A stretch of DNA of 11,225 nt from Lentihominibacter faecis (GCF_014306095.1 NZ_JACRWC010000070.1:1-11225), one strand, 5' to 3'. Shown: positions 1-6,575, counted from the first letter of the stretch. Notes: generated by a model not told the origin, from the letters alone. Made by a program: numbers and translations.

Positions 1-19
1 AGATGTGTATAAGAGACAG
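1..19 (+). other. Nextera/Tn5 mosaic-end adapter remnant (artefact)
   Basis: The first 19 bases are identical to the Tn5 transposase mosaic end used in Nextera libraries (AGATGTGTATAAGAGACAG), oriented so that it reads into the insert. This is library adapter left in the assembly, not genomic DNA. The matching inverted copy is at the other end of the contig. Biological sequence begins at about base 20. Confidence 0.97.
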
Positions 20-106
20 AAGTTGCTCATAATTATCGGCAAGTAGCTGATATTCATATTGTGTTATACACAGCACTTAAAAATCTATTAAGAAGGAGGT
101 AAAAAG
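20..106 (+). other. Short upstream region of the amidase gene
   Basis: These 87 bases lie between the adapter and the first gene. They hold a near-ideal ribosome binding site, AAGGAGGT at 93-100, 6 bases before the ATG at 107. There is also a tiny palindrome, GTGT-TAT-ACAC, at 61-71. No convincing -35/-10 pair is visible, so the promoter, or a further upstream gene of the same operon, probably lies outside the contig. Confidence 0.5.
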
Positions 107-1021
107 ATGGCATATGAAAGTGACATTATAAATATTGCCGTAGTTAATTTTAAAGTTGCTTCGGGAGAAAAGGAAGTCAATCTGAGAAGAATGATGGACA
201 TGTCCCGTGCAGCGGCCAGAAGAGGAGCGGATCTGATTCTTTTCCCGGAGATGGCATTGATGGGCTACGGAATGTTTATTGATGAATCCATTTCGCAGGA
301 AGAAAAAATTCGTGTAACGGAAACCGTAAATGGTCCGTCAACAAAAGCAATGGAACAGGTTGCAAAGGAAGAAGGTATCTACATAATCTTTGGTATGTCG
401 GAAAAGCTGCATGAAGAGGATACAGATATCTATAACTCAGCTGTAGTTCTTGGACCAGAAGGGTTGATTGGATCGTATCAGAAAATCCACCCATATGGAA
501 CGGAAAACATGTGGTGTAAACGTGGTGAAACTCCATTTATGTTTGATACGAAATGGGGCCCGATTTCATTGGCAATCTGCTATGACAACTACCAATTTCC
601 AGAGTTGGCAAGGTATTATGCATGGAAAGGAGCCAGACTGCATTTGAATCCAACATTCTCTGCTGAGGAAGTACCAAATGATGGTAGTAGAAATGCCTGG
701 GTAAGATGTTATCAGCCACATTTAGAATATCTGGTTCTGACTAGCTCTATTTATGTAGCAACATCTAATATTACTGGATGGGATGCTGCTGGATGCTATG
801 GTGGAGGAGGAAGCATGGTTGTTGGACCTAAGACTAATGCTTTTGAAGAAGTTGAAGTAACCACATATATTGGAGATGTCAATGATCAGCAGGTTAAAGT
901 TCTGATTGGCACGCTGGATCTTTCCCTGGCTAATCGGCATCAGTGTGTGGACAATCCTTGGGGTGGCGGTCCAGATTACAGACCATCTATTTACAAGAAA
1001 ATGTTTGATGAAATCGGATAA
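107..1021 (+). CDS. Carbon-nitrogen hydrolase (nitrilase superfamily amidase)
   Basis: A 304-residue cytoplasmic enzyme of the nitrilase/amidase superfamily, which hydrolyses non-peptide C-N bonds (amides, carbamoyl groups or nitriles) through a Glu-Lys-Cys triad. All three catalytic residues are visible: Glu48 in ILFPEMALMGY, Lys126 in SYQKIHPYGTE and Cys158 in LAICYDNYQFPE. Glu133 just after the lysine could be the extra glutamate seen in amidases. The length is normal for a single-domain member and there is no signal peptide. The ATG at 107 is preceded by AAGGAGGT at the right distance. Only 54 bases without a terminator separate it from the downstream permease gene, which has an equally strong ribosome binding site, so the two are probably co-transcribed. 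This suggests the enzyme acts on what the permease imports. Substrate is not readable from the sequence; N-carbamoylputrescine-like, omega-amide or aliphatic amide substrates are all possible. Confidence 0.9.
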   Translation: MAYESDIINIAVVNFKVASGEKEVNLRRMMDMSRAAARRGADLILFPEMALMGYGMFIDESISQEEKIRVTETVNGPSTKAMEQVAKEEGIYIIFGMSEKLHEEDTDIYNSAVVLGPEGLIGSYQKIHPYGTENMWCKRGETPFMFDTKWGPISLAICYDNYQFPELARYYAWKGARLHLNPTFSAEEVPNDGSRNAWVRCYQPHLEYLVLTSSIYVATSNITGWDAAGCYGGGGSMVVGPKTNAFEEVEVTTYIGDVNDQQVKVLIGTLDLSLANRHQCVDNPWGGGPDYRPSIYKKMFDEIG

Positions 1022-1075
1022 CATCTGAAATGAACTTATATGTAGCAGTTATTTGCAGTAATCAAGGAGGTAATT

Positions 1076-2440
1076 ATGAGTAACCAGAATGGATCGAATG
1101 GTTCTGCACCGGCAGAACTAGCGAGAGTTTTGACCCTTAGATCACTTGTTTTTTATGGAATCGCATTTATCATTCCGCTCGCATTCTTTACAACATACGG
1201 AATCGTAACCAACACGACTCATGGACATGTATCCATGACATATGTAGTAGCAACTCTGTGCATGGTATTCACAGCATATAGCTATTGCAGGATGTCTAAG
1301 GCATTTCCTTCATCTGGATCTGTATATGCATATGCAACAGAAACATTTAATCCGTATATTGGGTTTATTGCGGGATGGACAATCGTGCTGGGATATATGT
1401 TCCTGCCAATGTTGAATTATCTGGCATCCGCTATTTTTATGCAGGCTGCACTTCCGAGCATACCTCTCTGGGTATGGGTTGTACTTTTTACAGTGATTGT
1501 AACTGGTGCAAACCTGTTGGGAATCAGAGTTGCAGATATTTTCAACAATGTTGTTGTTATCATTCAATTGATTTTCTTAGTAGTATTATTGATTATGACC
1601 GTTCGTTATATCACAGGTCATGATCTTGCCCTTAACATGAGTGCATTTTATAATTCTGAAGAATTCGCCAATATGGGTGGAGTAAAGGGCATTGCTTCAG
1701 GTGCCGCTATCGTTTGCCTGGCATATCTGGGATTTGATGGTATTGCAGCTCTGGGCGAAGAAGCTATTGAGCCGAAGAAAAATATTCCAAAGGCACTTAT
1801 GATCTGCTGTATTGGTGTAGGTGCTATGTATGTCATCTTTACGTATCTGTTACAGGCAGCATGGCCGACAGCATGGAATGAAATTGAAAACCTGGATGGT
1901 GGTGCTGTAGAAGTAATCGCACACGTAGCTAATGCCGGGATGAGTTATTTCTTTATCGCAGCTTATGTAGTAGGCTGTATCGCAGCTTCTATCAATGCTG
2001 TTGCATCTGCTTCCAGAGTTCTGTATGGTATGGGAAGAGATGGTCTGCTGCCAAAGAAATGTTTTGGATATATCAACCCGAAATTCCACGTTCCGTCCTA
2101 TAATATACTGATCATGGGAGCATTTGGTCTGACGGCGCTGTTCTTCTCGCTGACGATTGCATCCTGTCTGATCAACTTCGGAGCACTGCTTGGCTTTACC
2201 TTTGTTAACGTATCTGTAATTGGACACTATTATGTGAAGAATAAGCAGAGAACAGCAGGAGACTTCTTCCGCCATCTGCTGGTTCCGCTGGTAGGTGCAA
2301 TATACACCATGTATATGTTGATCAACCTGAGTGGTACATCTATCATTTACGGAATCATCTGGCTGGTGATAGGAATCGTCTGGCTGGCAATCGTAACCAA
2401 AGGATTCAAGAAATCCGTTACTATGAGCCTGGACGAATAA
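1076..2440 (+). CDS. APC-superfamily amino acid/polyamine permease
   Basis: A 454-residue integral membrane transporter of the amino acid-polyamine-organocation (APC) superfamily, expected to have 12 transmembrane helices with both ends in the cytoplasm. Family signatures are clear: F-P-x-S-G-S-x-Y-x-Y followed by GFIAGW (residues 77-101), the segment YLGFDGIAALGEEAIEPKKN after helix 6 (217-236), and SRVLYGMGRDGLLP between helices 8 and 9 (313-326). Helix 1 (about 24-44) lacks the usual G-x-G-x-G-I-F ligand-binding loop and reads GIAFIIPLAFFTTYG, so substrate specificity is hard to guess. The start is supported by AAGGAGGT at 1064-1071, 4 bases before the ATG. It follows the amidase gene by 54 bases and is followed by an intrinsic terminator, so the two genes form one unit. 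It probably imports an amino acid, amine or amide used by the amidase; that link is inference from context. Confidence 0.9.
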   Translation: MSNQNGSNGSAPAELARVLTLRSLVFYGIAFIIPLAFFTTYGIVTNTTHGHVSMTYVVATLCMVFTAYSYCRMSKAFPSSGSVYAYATETFNPYIGFIAGWTIVLGYMFLPMLNYLASAIFMQAALPSIPLWVWVVLFTVIVTGANLLGIRVADIFNNVVVIIQLIFLVVLLIMTVRYITGHDLALNMSAFYNSEEFANMGGVKGIASGAAIVCLAYLGFDGIAALGEEAIEPKKNIPKALMICCIGVGAMYVIFTYLLQAAWPTAWNEIENLDGGAVEVIAHVANAGMSYFFIAAYVVGCIAASINAVASASRVLYGMGRDGLLPKKCFGYINPKFHVPSYNILIMGAFGLTALFFSLTIASCLINFGALLGFTFVNVSVIGHYYVKNKQRTAGDFFRHLLVPLVGAIYTMYMLINLSGTSIIYGIIWLVIGIVWLAIVTKGFKKSVTMSLDE

Positions 2441-2497
2441 CGTTTTAACCGCTTAAAAAGATATTATTAATACAGAAATACTTATAGAACGATCTAT

Positions 2498-2530
2498 GAA
2501 AAACGCATCCTTTCCCGGTGCGTTTTTCTT
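2498..2530 (+). terminator. Rho-independent terminator after the permease gene
   Basis: A perfect 12-base-pair stem with one T-G wobble forms between 2498-2509 (GAAAAACGCATC) and 2517-2528 (GGTGCGTTTTTC), with a 7-base loop (2510-2516). It runs into TTTT at 2529-2532. The A-run on the 5' side and T-run on the 3' side mean it could also work on the other strand. It closes the amidase-permease unit 57 bases after the permease stop. The rest of the gap to the next promoter (2533-2628) holds no gene; only a weak 5-bp inverted repeat GGCGT/ACGCC (2534-2556) is visible. Confidence 0.9.
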
Positions 2531-2628
2531 TTAGGCGTGATAAATTCAACTACGCCGTCAATGACAAGTGTCAGAGAGGGCAGTATAATAGAGACAGGAA
2601 CTTTTGTAAGAAATGCGAGAGGAAAATA

Positions 2629-2657
2629 TTGACAATCGGCATGGGGCATGGTAAAAT
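2629..2657 (+). promoter_or_regulatory. Consensus sigma-A promoter for the coiled-coil/XRE operon
   Basis: A perfect -35 box TTGACA (2629-2634) is followed by a 17-base spacer and the -10 box TAAAAT (2652-2657). Transcription should start near 2664-2665. Because the -10 box ends directly before an in-frame ATG at 2658, that ATG would lie upstream of the transcript and cannot be the translation start. The real start is the ATG at 2688. Confidence 0.85.
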
Positions 2658-2674
2658 ATGTCAAACAATAAAAG

Positions 2675-2681
2675 AAAGGGG
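2675..2681 (+). promoter_or_regulatory. Ribosome binding site that fixes the coiled-coil gene start
   Basis: AAAGGGG lies 6 bases before the ATG at 2688 and inside the expected transcript. No Shine-Dalgarno-like sequence precedes the longer in-frame ATG at 2658. Confidence 0.75.
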
Positions 2682-2687
2682 AACACT

Positions 2688-3257
2688 ATGTTAACGAAAC
2701 AGGATATTACAGTATTATCGGAACTGCTGGATCAGGGATTGAAGCCGGTACGGGAGGATTTAAATCGGCTGCATAAGGATTTTGAGGGATTAAATAATAA
2801 ATTTAATGGACTGCGGCAGGATATGAATGAAAAGATCGAAGGGCTTCGCACGGAGATGTATCAGCTTATTGGAGATTTGCGTGAGGAAATGAGAACTGAG
2901 ATCAGTCGGCTGGATAATAAGATCGATACTAAAATCGATGGTCTGCGTGAGGAGATGCACTTTGAGATTTCAGGTCTGCGTGAGGAGATGCATTCTGAGA
3001 TTCGACGCCTTGATGACAAGATCGATAATAATATCAGTAGTTTGCGTGAGGAAATGCACCGGGGATTTGACGAGATCCACACTATTTTAAACACGGATAT
3101 TTCGCCACGGTTAAAGACGATAGAAGACTGCTATTTGAAAACTTTTGAACGGTATTCCGAAAGTGTTGAACGCCAGAAAAAAATGGAGGAAGACATCAGC
3201 GTTATGAAAGACGTTATTCAGGAGCACAGCGTGCAGCTGCAGAAACTTTGCAGTTAA
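2688..3257 (+). CDS. Hypothetical coiled-coil protein with eight tandem hendecad repeats
   Basis: A 189-residue, highly charged, soluble protein with no signal peptide or membrane segment. I do not recognise a named family. Residues 42-129 are eight uninterrupted 11-residue units, of two alternating kinds: L-R-E-E-M-x-x-E-I-x-x and L-D-x-K-I-D-x-x-I-x-x. Eleven-residue spacing predicts a long, nearly straight or slightly right-handed helical bundle rather than an ordinary heptad coiled coil. The flanks (1-41 and 130-189) are also helical in character, and the only cysteines are near the C-terminus (148 and 188). The start at 2688 is chosen because the promoter -10 box abuts the longer ATG at 2658, and AAAGGGG sits correctly before 2688. 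It is the first gene of a two-gene operon; the XRE-type gene follows after 13 bases. A structural, scaffold or tail-fibre-like role is possible but no function can be assigned. Confidence 0.8.
   Translation: MLTKQDITVLSELLDQGLKPVREDLNRLHKDFEGLNNKFNGLRQDMNEKIEGLRTEMYQLIGDLREEMRTEISRLDNKIDTKIDGLREEMHFEISGLREEMHSEIRRLDDKIDNNISSLREEMHRGFDEIHTILNTDISPRLKTIEDCYLKTFERYSESVERQKKMEEDISVMKDVIQEHSVQLQKLCS
2811..3074 (+). repeat. Tandem 33-bp repeats encoding hendecads
   Basis: Eight consecutive 33-bp units encode the 11-residue repeats of the coiled-coil protein. At DNA level the L-R-E-E-M core recurs at 2877, 2943, 2976 and 3042, at spacings of 66, 33 and 66 bases. Two copies share a perfect 20-base block (GGTCTGCGTGAGGAGATGCA at 2940-2959 and 2973-2992). 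The near-identity of some units suggests recent duplication and makes unit number likely to vary between strains. Confidence 0.9.
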
Positions 3258-3270
3258 AAAGGAGAGTATA

Positions 3271-3639
3271 ATGTTTGACAGGACAGAGTATAACATGAAA
3301 TTAATCGGCAGGAATTTAAGAATACTCCGTGAAAGAAGTGGATTATCTGTAAAAGAAGTCATGCATTATTTGGATTTGGGATCTGTTCAGGCTATTTACA
3401 AGTATGAAAACGGGATATCATATCCTCCGCTGGATAAATTCCTGGCGATGATGAATCTGTATGAAGCCCAGTGGCAGGATGTGGTCTGCGGACCTGGAAG
3501 TGATATCTACAGGAATCAGCAGATATACTGCAGAAGAGAAAAACCGATTGTGGTATTTGAGCTGCAGGTAAGAGAAACGTGCGAATATTTGGATTTCCTG
3601 AGGCGTCAGATCAGTGCATGGGCACACTGTCATGGATGA
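3271..3639 (+). CDS. XRE-family helix-turn-helix transcriptional regulator
   Basis: A 122-residue protein with an N-terminal Cro/CI-type helix-turn-helix at about residues 12-66. Helix 1 is IGRNLRILRERSGLS, the second helix VKEVMHYL, and the recognition helix is around SVQAIYKYENG, ending in the typical Y-E-N-G-x-x-x-P-x-x-x-x-F pattern. The C-terminal part (70-122) has no recognisable domain but contains several aromatic residues and four cysteines (73, 89, 107, 120), not in a clear metal-binding spacing. The start at 3271 is preceded by AAAAAGGAGAG (3256-3266). It follows the coiled-coil gene by 13 bases and is probably co-transcribed with it. It may regulate its own operon. No terminator is seen after it; the SRP RNA promoter follows within 10 bases. 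Confidence 0.85.
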   Translation: MFDRTEYNMKLIGRNLRILRERSGLSVKEVMHYLDLGSVQAIYKYENGISYPPLDKFLAMMNLYEAQWQDVVCGPGSDIYRNQQIYCRREKPIVVFELQVRETCEYLDFLRRQISAWAHCHG

Positions 3640-3647
3640 ATTACCCC

Positions 3648-3676
3648 TTGACGGCTCTCTGTAAAACGAATATAAT
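3648..3676 (+). promoter_or_regulatory. Strong consensus promoter of the SRP RNA (and dnaX)
   Basis: TTGACG (3648-3653), a 17-base spacer and a perfect TATAAT (3671-3676) form a near-ideal sigma-A promoter, as expected for an abundant stable RNA. Transcription should begin near 3683, just before the 5' strand of the long helix that encloses the SRP RNA. Confidence 0.88.
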
Positions 3677-3686
3677 AAAACAGTAT

Positions 3687-3844
3687 GAATTGCCTTTTGA
3701 TGGCTTCGCTTGCATGGTTTGGGTCCTGCGCAATAGGACGCCGTGAACCTTGTCAGGTCCGGAAGGAAGCAGCAATAAGCGGAAGCTCTTATGTGCCGCA
3801 GATCAGCCTTCTCCTACGCCTGCGGAGCTTTCAAAGGGCAATTT
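3687..3844 (+). other. Long closing helix around the SRP RNA
   Basis: Bases 3687-3709 pair with 3822-3844 in 22 of 23 positions, with four G-T wobbles and a single T-T mismatch at 3701/3830. The helix begins about 4 bases after the predicted transcription start and ends just before a T-rich stretch (TTTGTTTTA, 3842-3850). This suggests that the primary SRP transcript is about 160 bases with base-paired ends. The helix could define the mature ends, serve as a processing substrate, or act as a partial terminator before dnaX. Pairing is seen directly; the role is inferred. Confidence 0.7.
3711..3810 (+). ncRNA. ffs: Signal recognition particle RNA, small bacterial type
   Basis: The universally conserved SRP RNA core GTCAGGTCCGGAAGGAAGCA is present (3752-3771), with its GGAA tetraloop (3761-3764) and the asymmetric loop that binds Ffh. 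Flanking strands CTGCG (3726-3730) and CGCAG (3797-3801), then GGTT (3716-3719) and AGCC (3805-3808), pair to form the stem. The RNA docks Ffh-bound ribosomes to FtsY for membrane targeting. No Alu-domain length is present, so it is the short type rather than the about 270-base Bacillus scRNA. It lies directly before dnaX, the same position as scr in Bacillus subtilis. The ends given are approximate, because the paired region continues outward in both directions. An open reading frame running through this RNA in the dnaX frame is not a true part of dnaX. Confidence 0.93.
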
Positions 3845-3859
3845 GTTTTATCAGCAATC

Positions 3860-3865
3860 GGGAGG
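3860..3865 (+). promoter_or_regulatory. Ribosome binding site that fixes the dnaX start
   Basis: GGGAGG lies 5 bases before the ATG at 3871. That ATG begins M-Y-T-A-L-Y-R-x-Y-R-P, the standard DnaX N-terminus. The longer in-frame ATG at 3685 would translate through the SRP RNA and has no ribosome binding site. Confidence 0.9.
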
Positions 3866-3870
3866 CGAAG

Positions 3871-5472
3871 ATGTATACAGCATTGTATCGGGCATACAGG
3901 CCTGAGGTCTTTGATGAGATCCTGGGACAGGATCATATTGTGAGGATCCTGAAAAATCAAATACAAACGGACACGACAAGTCATGCATATTTGTTTTGCG
4001 GAACGCGAGGGACAGGAAAGACTACAACGGCAAGGATCCTGGCAAAGGGCCTGAACTGTTTGTCTGAAGGAGATCGCCCCTGCGGGCAGTGCAGTGTGTG
4101 TCGTGAGATCAAAGAGGGAACTTTTCTTGATGTGATCGAAATCGATGCGGCGTCTAATAATGGCGTCGATAACATCAGGGAACTGCGGGAAAGTGTAAAA
4201 TACCCGCCGGCAGCCGGTCGAAAAAAAGTGTACATCATAGATGAAGTTCACATGCTTTCTACAGGAGCTTTCAACGCATTGTTAAAGACGCTGGAAGAAC
4301 CGCCGGAATATGTTGTCTTTATTTTAGCGACGACAGAACCCCACAAACTTCCTGCCACGATCCTTTCAAGGTGTATGCGGCTAGATTTTAAACGAGTGCC
4401 GGAAAATGTACTGATTGGTGGCATGTCGGAAATCTGTCAGAAAAAAGGTATTCAGGTTTCTGACAGTGCACTGCGTATCATTGCAGCTAATGCAGACGGG
4501 TCGGTTCGAGACGGACTGAGCATTCTGGATCAGTGTATTTCTGGAGGAGATACGAAAGTGGACGCATCAGATGTCCTGGAATTCCTGGGTGCGTCGGGAG
4601 AAGAAACCTTTGTGGAGCTGACGGATCTTATTCGAAAAAAGCGCACATCGGATGCGATCGTATTGGTAGCACAGGCATTGGCGGATGGGAAAGATGTCAG
4701 GCAGTTTATGCGTGACTGGGTGAATCACTATAGAAATCTGCTGATGACCAAGTTCATAAAAAATCCGCAGGAGATCATCAATATGTCTGTGGAGAACATC
4801 GATCGTATTCGAAGGCAGAGCGAAACCATCGAGCTTACTGAGATCAATCAGGGAATTCTGGAACTTTCCAGAACCATTAATGAAGCAAAATGGTCTACAC
4901 AGCCCCGGATACTGCTTGAACTGGCTATTGTAAAGTTATCTTCTGTATCTGCCGGACGTACTCCGATTATGGGAATGACTTCAGAACGTATGATATCGTC
5001 AGAACCTGCAGGTTCTCAGGGATACTACGGAAAGCCGGCTGGATCGCCTTTGCAGAATGCAACGTCAGGGAGCCCTGGTGAATCATCAGTCTCGGAAATA
5101 GGTCATGCACCAGACGAGGACGGGAATAAAGCTGCGCCGGAACCTAAAGATTATGATCGGATCTGGAAAGCTGTATTTGAAGATGGAGAGGCGTCGAAGG
5201 GAAGCTTTTATATTGTTGGGAGCGGTGCTGCGCTGACGTCTATCGAAGAGCATTCGTTTACGGTGACTGTTCGCTCAGGACATGTGAAGGCTTATGCAGA
5301 GAGAAATCGGGAACTTCTGGAAACTTTGATGGAAAGGCATACCGGTAAAAAGCGCAGTATGAAGATCGCAGAAACGGGAGCAGGAGCTGCTTCGATGGAA
5401 TCGGAAGCATCAATGGAGGATATTGCCCAGGAAGCAGAGAAACTTCTGGGAGTCAATGTAGAGATAAAGTAA
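3871..5472 (+). CDS. dnaX: DNA polymerase III subunit tau (DnaX clamp loader)
   Basis: A 533-residue ATPase that forms the clamp-loader motor opening the beta sliding clamp and, through its C-terminal part, tethers the replicative polymerase. The AAA+ core is complete: Walker A GTRGTGKTT at 44-52, four zinc-binding cysteines at 63, 71, 74 and 77, Walker B YIIDEVHML at 121-129, sensor 1 ILATTEP at 151-157, arginine-finger motif S-R-C at 166-168, and sensor 2 GSVRD at 210-214. A long polar, low-complexity linker (about 385-450) leads to a small C-terminal tau domain (about 450-533). The start at 3871 replaces a spurious 62-residue extension through the SRP RNA. The gene lies 26 bases after the RNA helix and 22 bases before ybaB, so it heads the dnaX-ybaB-recR operon, possibly by read-through from the SRP RNA promoter. 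No convincing programmed frameshift site for a gamma form was found near the expected position. Confidence 0.97.
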   Translation: MYTALYRAYRPEVFDEILGQDHIVRILKNQIQTDTTSHAYLFCGTRGTGKTTTARILAKGLNCLSEGDRPCGQCSVCREIKEGTFLDVIEIDAASNNGVDNIRELRESVKYPPAAGRKKVYIIDEVHMLSTGAFNALLKTLEEPPEYVVFILATTEPHKLPATILSRCMRLDFKRVPENVLIGGMSEICQKKGIQVSDSALRIIAANADGSVRDGLSILDQCISGGDTKVDASDVLEFLGASGEETFVELTDLIRKKRTSDAIVLVAQALADGKDVRQFMRDWVNHYRNLLMTKFIKNPQEIINMSVENIDRIRRQSETIELTEINQGILELSRTINEAKWSTQPRILLELAIVKLSSVSAGRTPIMGMTSERMISSEPAGSQGYYGKPAGSPLQNATSGSPGESSVSEIGHAPDEDGNKAAPEPKDYDRIWKAVFEDGEASKGSFYIVGSGAALTSIEEHSFTVTVRSGHVKAYAERNRELLETLMERHTGKKRSMKIAETGAGAASMESEASMEDIAQEAEKLLGVNVEIK

Positions 5473-5494
5473 GATTATAGTTGGAGGTACTAAA

Positions 5495-5848
5495 ATGGGA
5501 AAAGGAATGAAAGCCGGTAAGAGACCAAAGGCACCGGGTGCAGGAAATATGCAGAAGCAGATGCAGCAAATGCAGCAGATGCAGAGAAAGATGGATGAAC
5601 TTCAGGCTGAGATCAATGAGATGGAGGCGACAGCGACATCCGGCGGCGGTGCGGTGACAGTAACTGTATCGGGGAAAAAAGAAATCAAGGACATTCAGAT
5701 CAAACCGGAAGTTATCGATCCTGATGATGCGGAAATGTTGCAGGATCTGATCATGGTAGCAACAAATGAAGCGCTGCGCCAGATGGAAGAGATCTCGCAG
5801 AATGAAATGAGCAAGCTGACTGCCGGACTGGGGATTCCGGGACTCTAA
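5495..5848 (+). CDS. ybaB: YbaB/EbfC family nucleoid-associated protein
   Basis: A 117-residue DNA-binding protein of the YbaB/EbfC family, which forms tweezer-shaped dimers that bind DNA without strong sequence specificity. Family features include the helical Q/M-rich segment (residues 19-44), GGGAVTVTVSGKKEI (50-64), the I-x-P-E-x-I-D-P-D-D-x-E-x-L-x-D-L stretch (69-85), and a C-terminal G-L-x-I-P-G-L. It is slightly longer than the usual 100-110 residues because of a basic Gly/Lys-rich start (MGKGMKAGKRPKAPG). The start is supported by GGAGGT at 5483-5488. It lies between dnaX and recR as in most Firmicutes (yaaK in B. subtilis), with 6 bases to recR. Confidence 0.96.
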   Translation: MGKGMKAGKRPKAPGAGNMQKQMQQMQQMQRKMDELQAEINEMEATATSGGGAVTVTVSGKKEIKDIQIKPEVIDPDDAEMLQDLIMVATNEALRQMEEISQNEMSKLTAGLGIPGL

Positions 5849-5854
5849 ACGGCT

Positions 5855-6460
5855 ATGAGACAGTATCAGTATGCGAAACCTTTAAATAAGCTGATCAATG
5901 AACTTTCAAAGCTTCCGGGCATTGGCGGGAAAACAGCGCAGCGCCTTGCATTTCATATCCTTTCCATGGATGATAAAGATGCTTTTGCTCTGGCGGATGC
6001 GGTTCGCAATGCGAAGACCGCGATGACGTATTGTTCTGTGTGTGGAAATTTGACAGATCAGGATCCTTGTGCGATCTGTTCTGATGACACAAGGGATAAA
6101 AGCACGATTTGTGTTGTGGAGAATCCGAGAGATGTTGCTGCTATGGAAAAAATCAGAGAGTACCGAGGTTATTACCATGTGCTGCACGGTGCGATATCAC
6201 CTATGGACGGCATCGGACCGGACGATATCAATTTAAAAAGCCTTATACCAAGATTGCATGATGAAGCGGTAAAAGAATTGATCATTGCCACAAACCCTAA
6301 TATAGAAGGGGAAGCAACTGCTATGTATATCGCCAGACTGATCAAGCCTTCCGGGATCAAGGTGAGCCGGATCGCTCACGGTATTCCGGTGGGTGGCGAT
6401 CTGGAATACGCGGATGAAGTGACGCTCCTTAAAGCGATGGAAGGAAGAAGGCAGCTTTGA
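5855..6460 (+). CDS. recR: Recombination mediator protein RecR
   Basis: A 201-residue RecR, which acts with RecO and RecF to load RecA on gapped single-stranded DNA. Domains in order are: the helix-hairpin-helix [18 protein letters not shown] (19-36), the C4 zinc finger C60-x2-C63-x8-C72-x2-C75, a Toprim domain beginning [15 protein letters not shown] (86-100) and including [17 protein letters not shown], and the C-terminal G-x-P-x-G-x-x-L-E-Y-x-D-x-x-T-L element. Length matches the family. The ATG at 5855 is only 6 bases after the ybaB stop and has no good Shine-Dalgarno, so it is probably translated by coupling. An intrinsic terminator follows 33 bases after the stop. Confidence 0.97.
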   Translation: MRQYQYAKPLNKLINELSKLPGIGGKTAQRLAFHILSMDDKDAFALADAVRNAKTAMTYCSVCGNLTDQDPCAICSDDTRDKSTICVVENPRDVAAMEKIREYRGYYHVLHGAISPMDGIGPDDINLKSLIPRLHDEAVKELIIATNPNIEGEATAMYIARLIKPSGIKVSRIAHGIPVGGDLEYADEVTLLKAMEGRRQL

Positions 6461-6493
6461 GGTCGCATAAACCGGAGAAAAAAAGAATATAGT

Positions 6494-6524
6494 AAAGAGG
6501 TGATTGTATGGTCATCTCTTTTTT
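6494..6524 (+). terminator. Probable Rho-independent terminator after recR
   Basis: AAAGAGGTGA (6494-6503) pairs with TCATCTCTTT (6512-6521) over 10 positions with one G-T wobble. The loop is 8 bases and a run of six T begins at 6519. It would end the dnaX-ybaB-recR operon. The 5' strand resembles a ribosome binding site (AGAGGTG), and the stem contains a GTG and a loop ATG that make false starts for bofA-frame and overlapping ORFs. The stem is only moderately GC-rich, so termination may be partial. Confidence 0.65.
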
Positions 6525-6575
6525 ATATTATGACGACCGGTTATGCCGACTGGCGTGCTGCGGTGTGCTGCGGAG

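Noticed and set aside
2534..2556. Second hairpin GGCGT/ACGCC after the permease terminator
   Set aside because: The stem is only 5 bp with a 13-base loop and there is no T-run, so it is within chance expectation.
2861..3094. Antisense reading frame across the hendecad repeats
   Set aside because: It is a mirror of the repeat codons (Ser/Arg/Ile-rich low complexity) without a ribosome binding site; a shadow of the true gene.
3613..3630. Inverted repeat CAGTG/CACTG at the end of the XRE gene as a terminator
   Set aside because: Five base pairs, inside the coding sequence, with no following T-run.
4219..4228. Programmed -1 frameshift site for a DnaX gamma form (run of seven A)
   Set aside because: It lies just before Walker B (about residue 118), so a frameshift would destroy the ATPase. 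The gamma site is expected near the end of the ATPase/third domain, and no following stem-loop and stop arrangement is evident.
5346..5352. Second A-rich candidate frameshift site near the dnaX 3' end
   Set aside because: In frame it reads T-AAA-AAG, not the slippery A-AAA-AAG, and it is too close to the natural C-terminus to give a gamma-like product.
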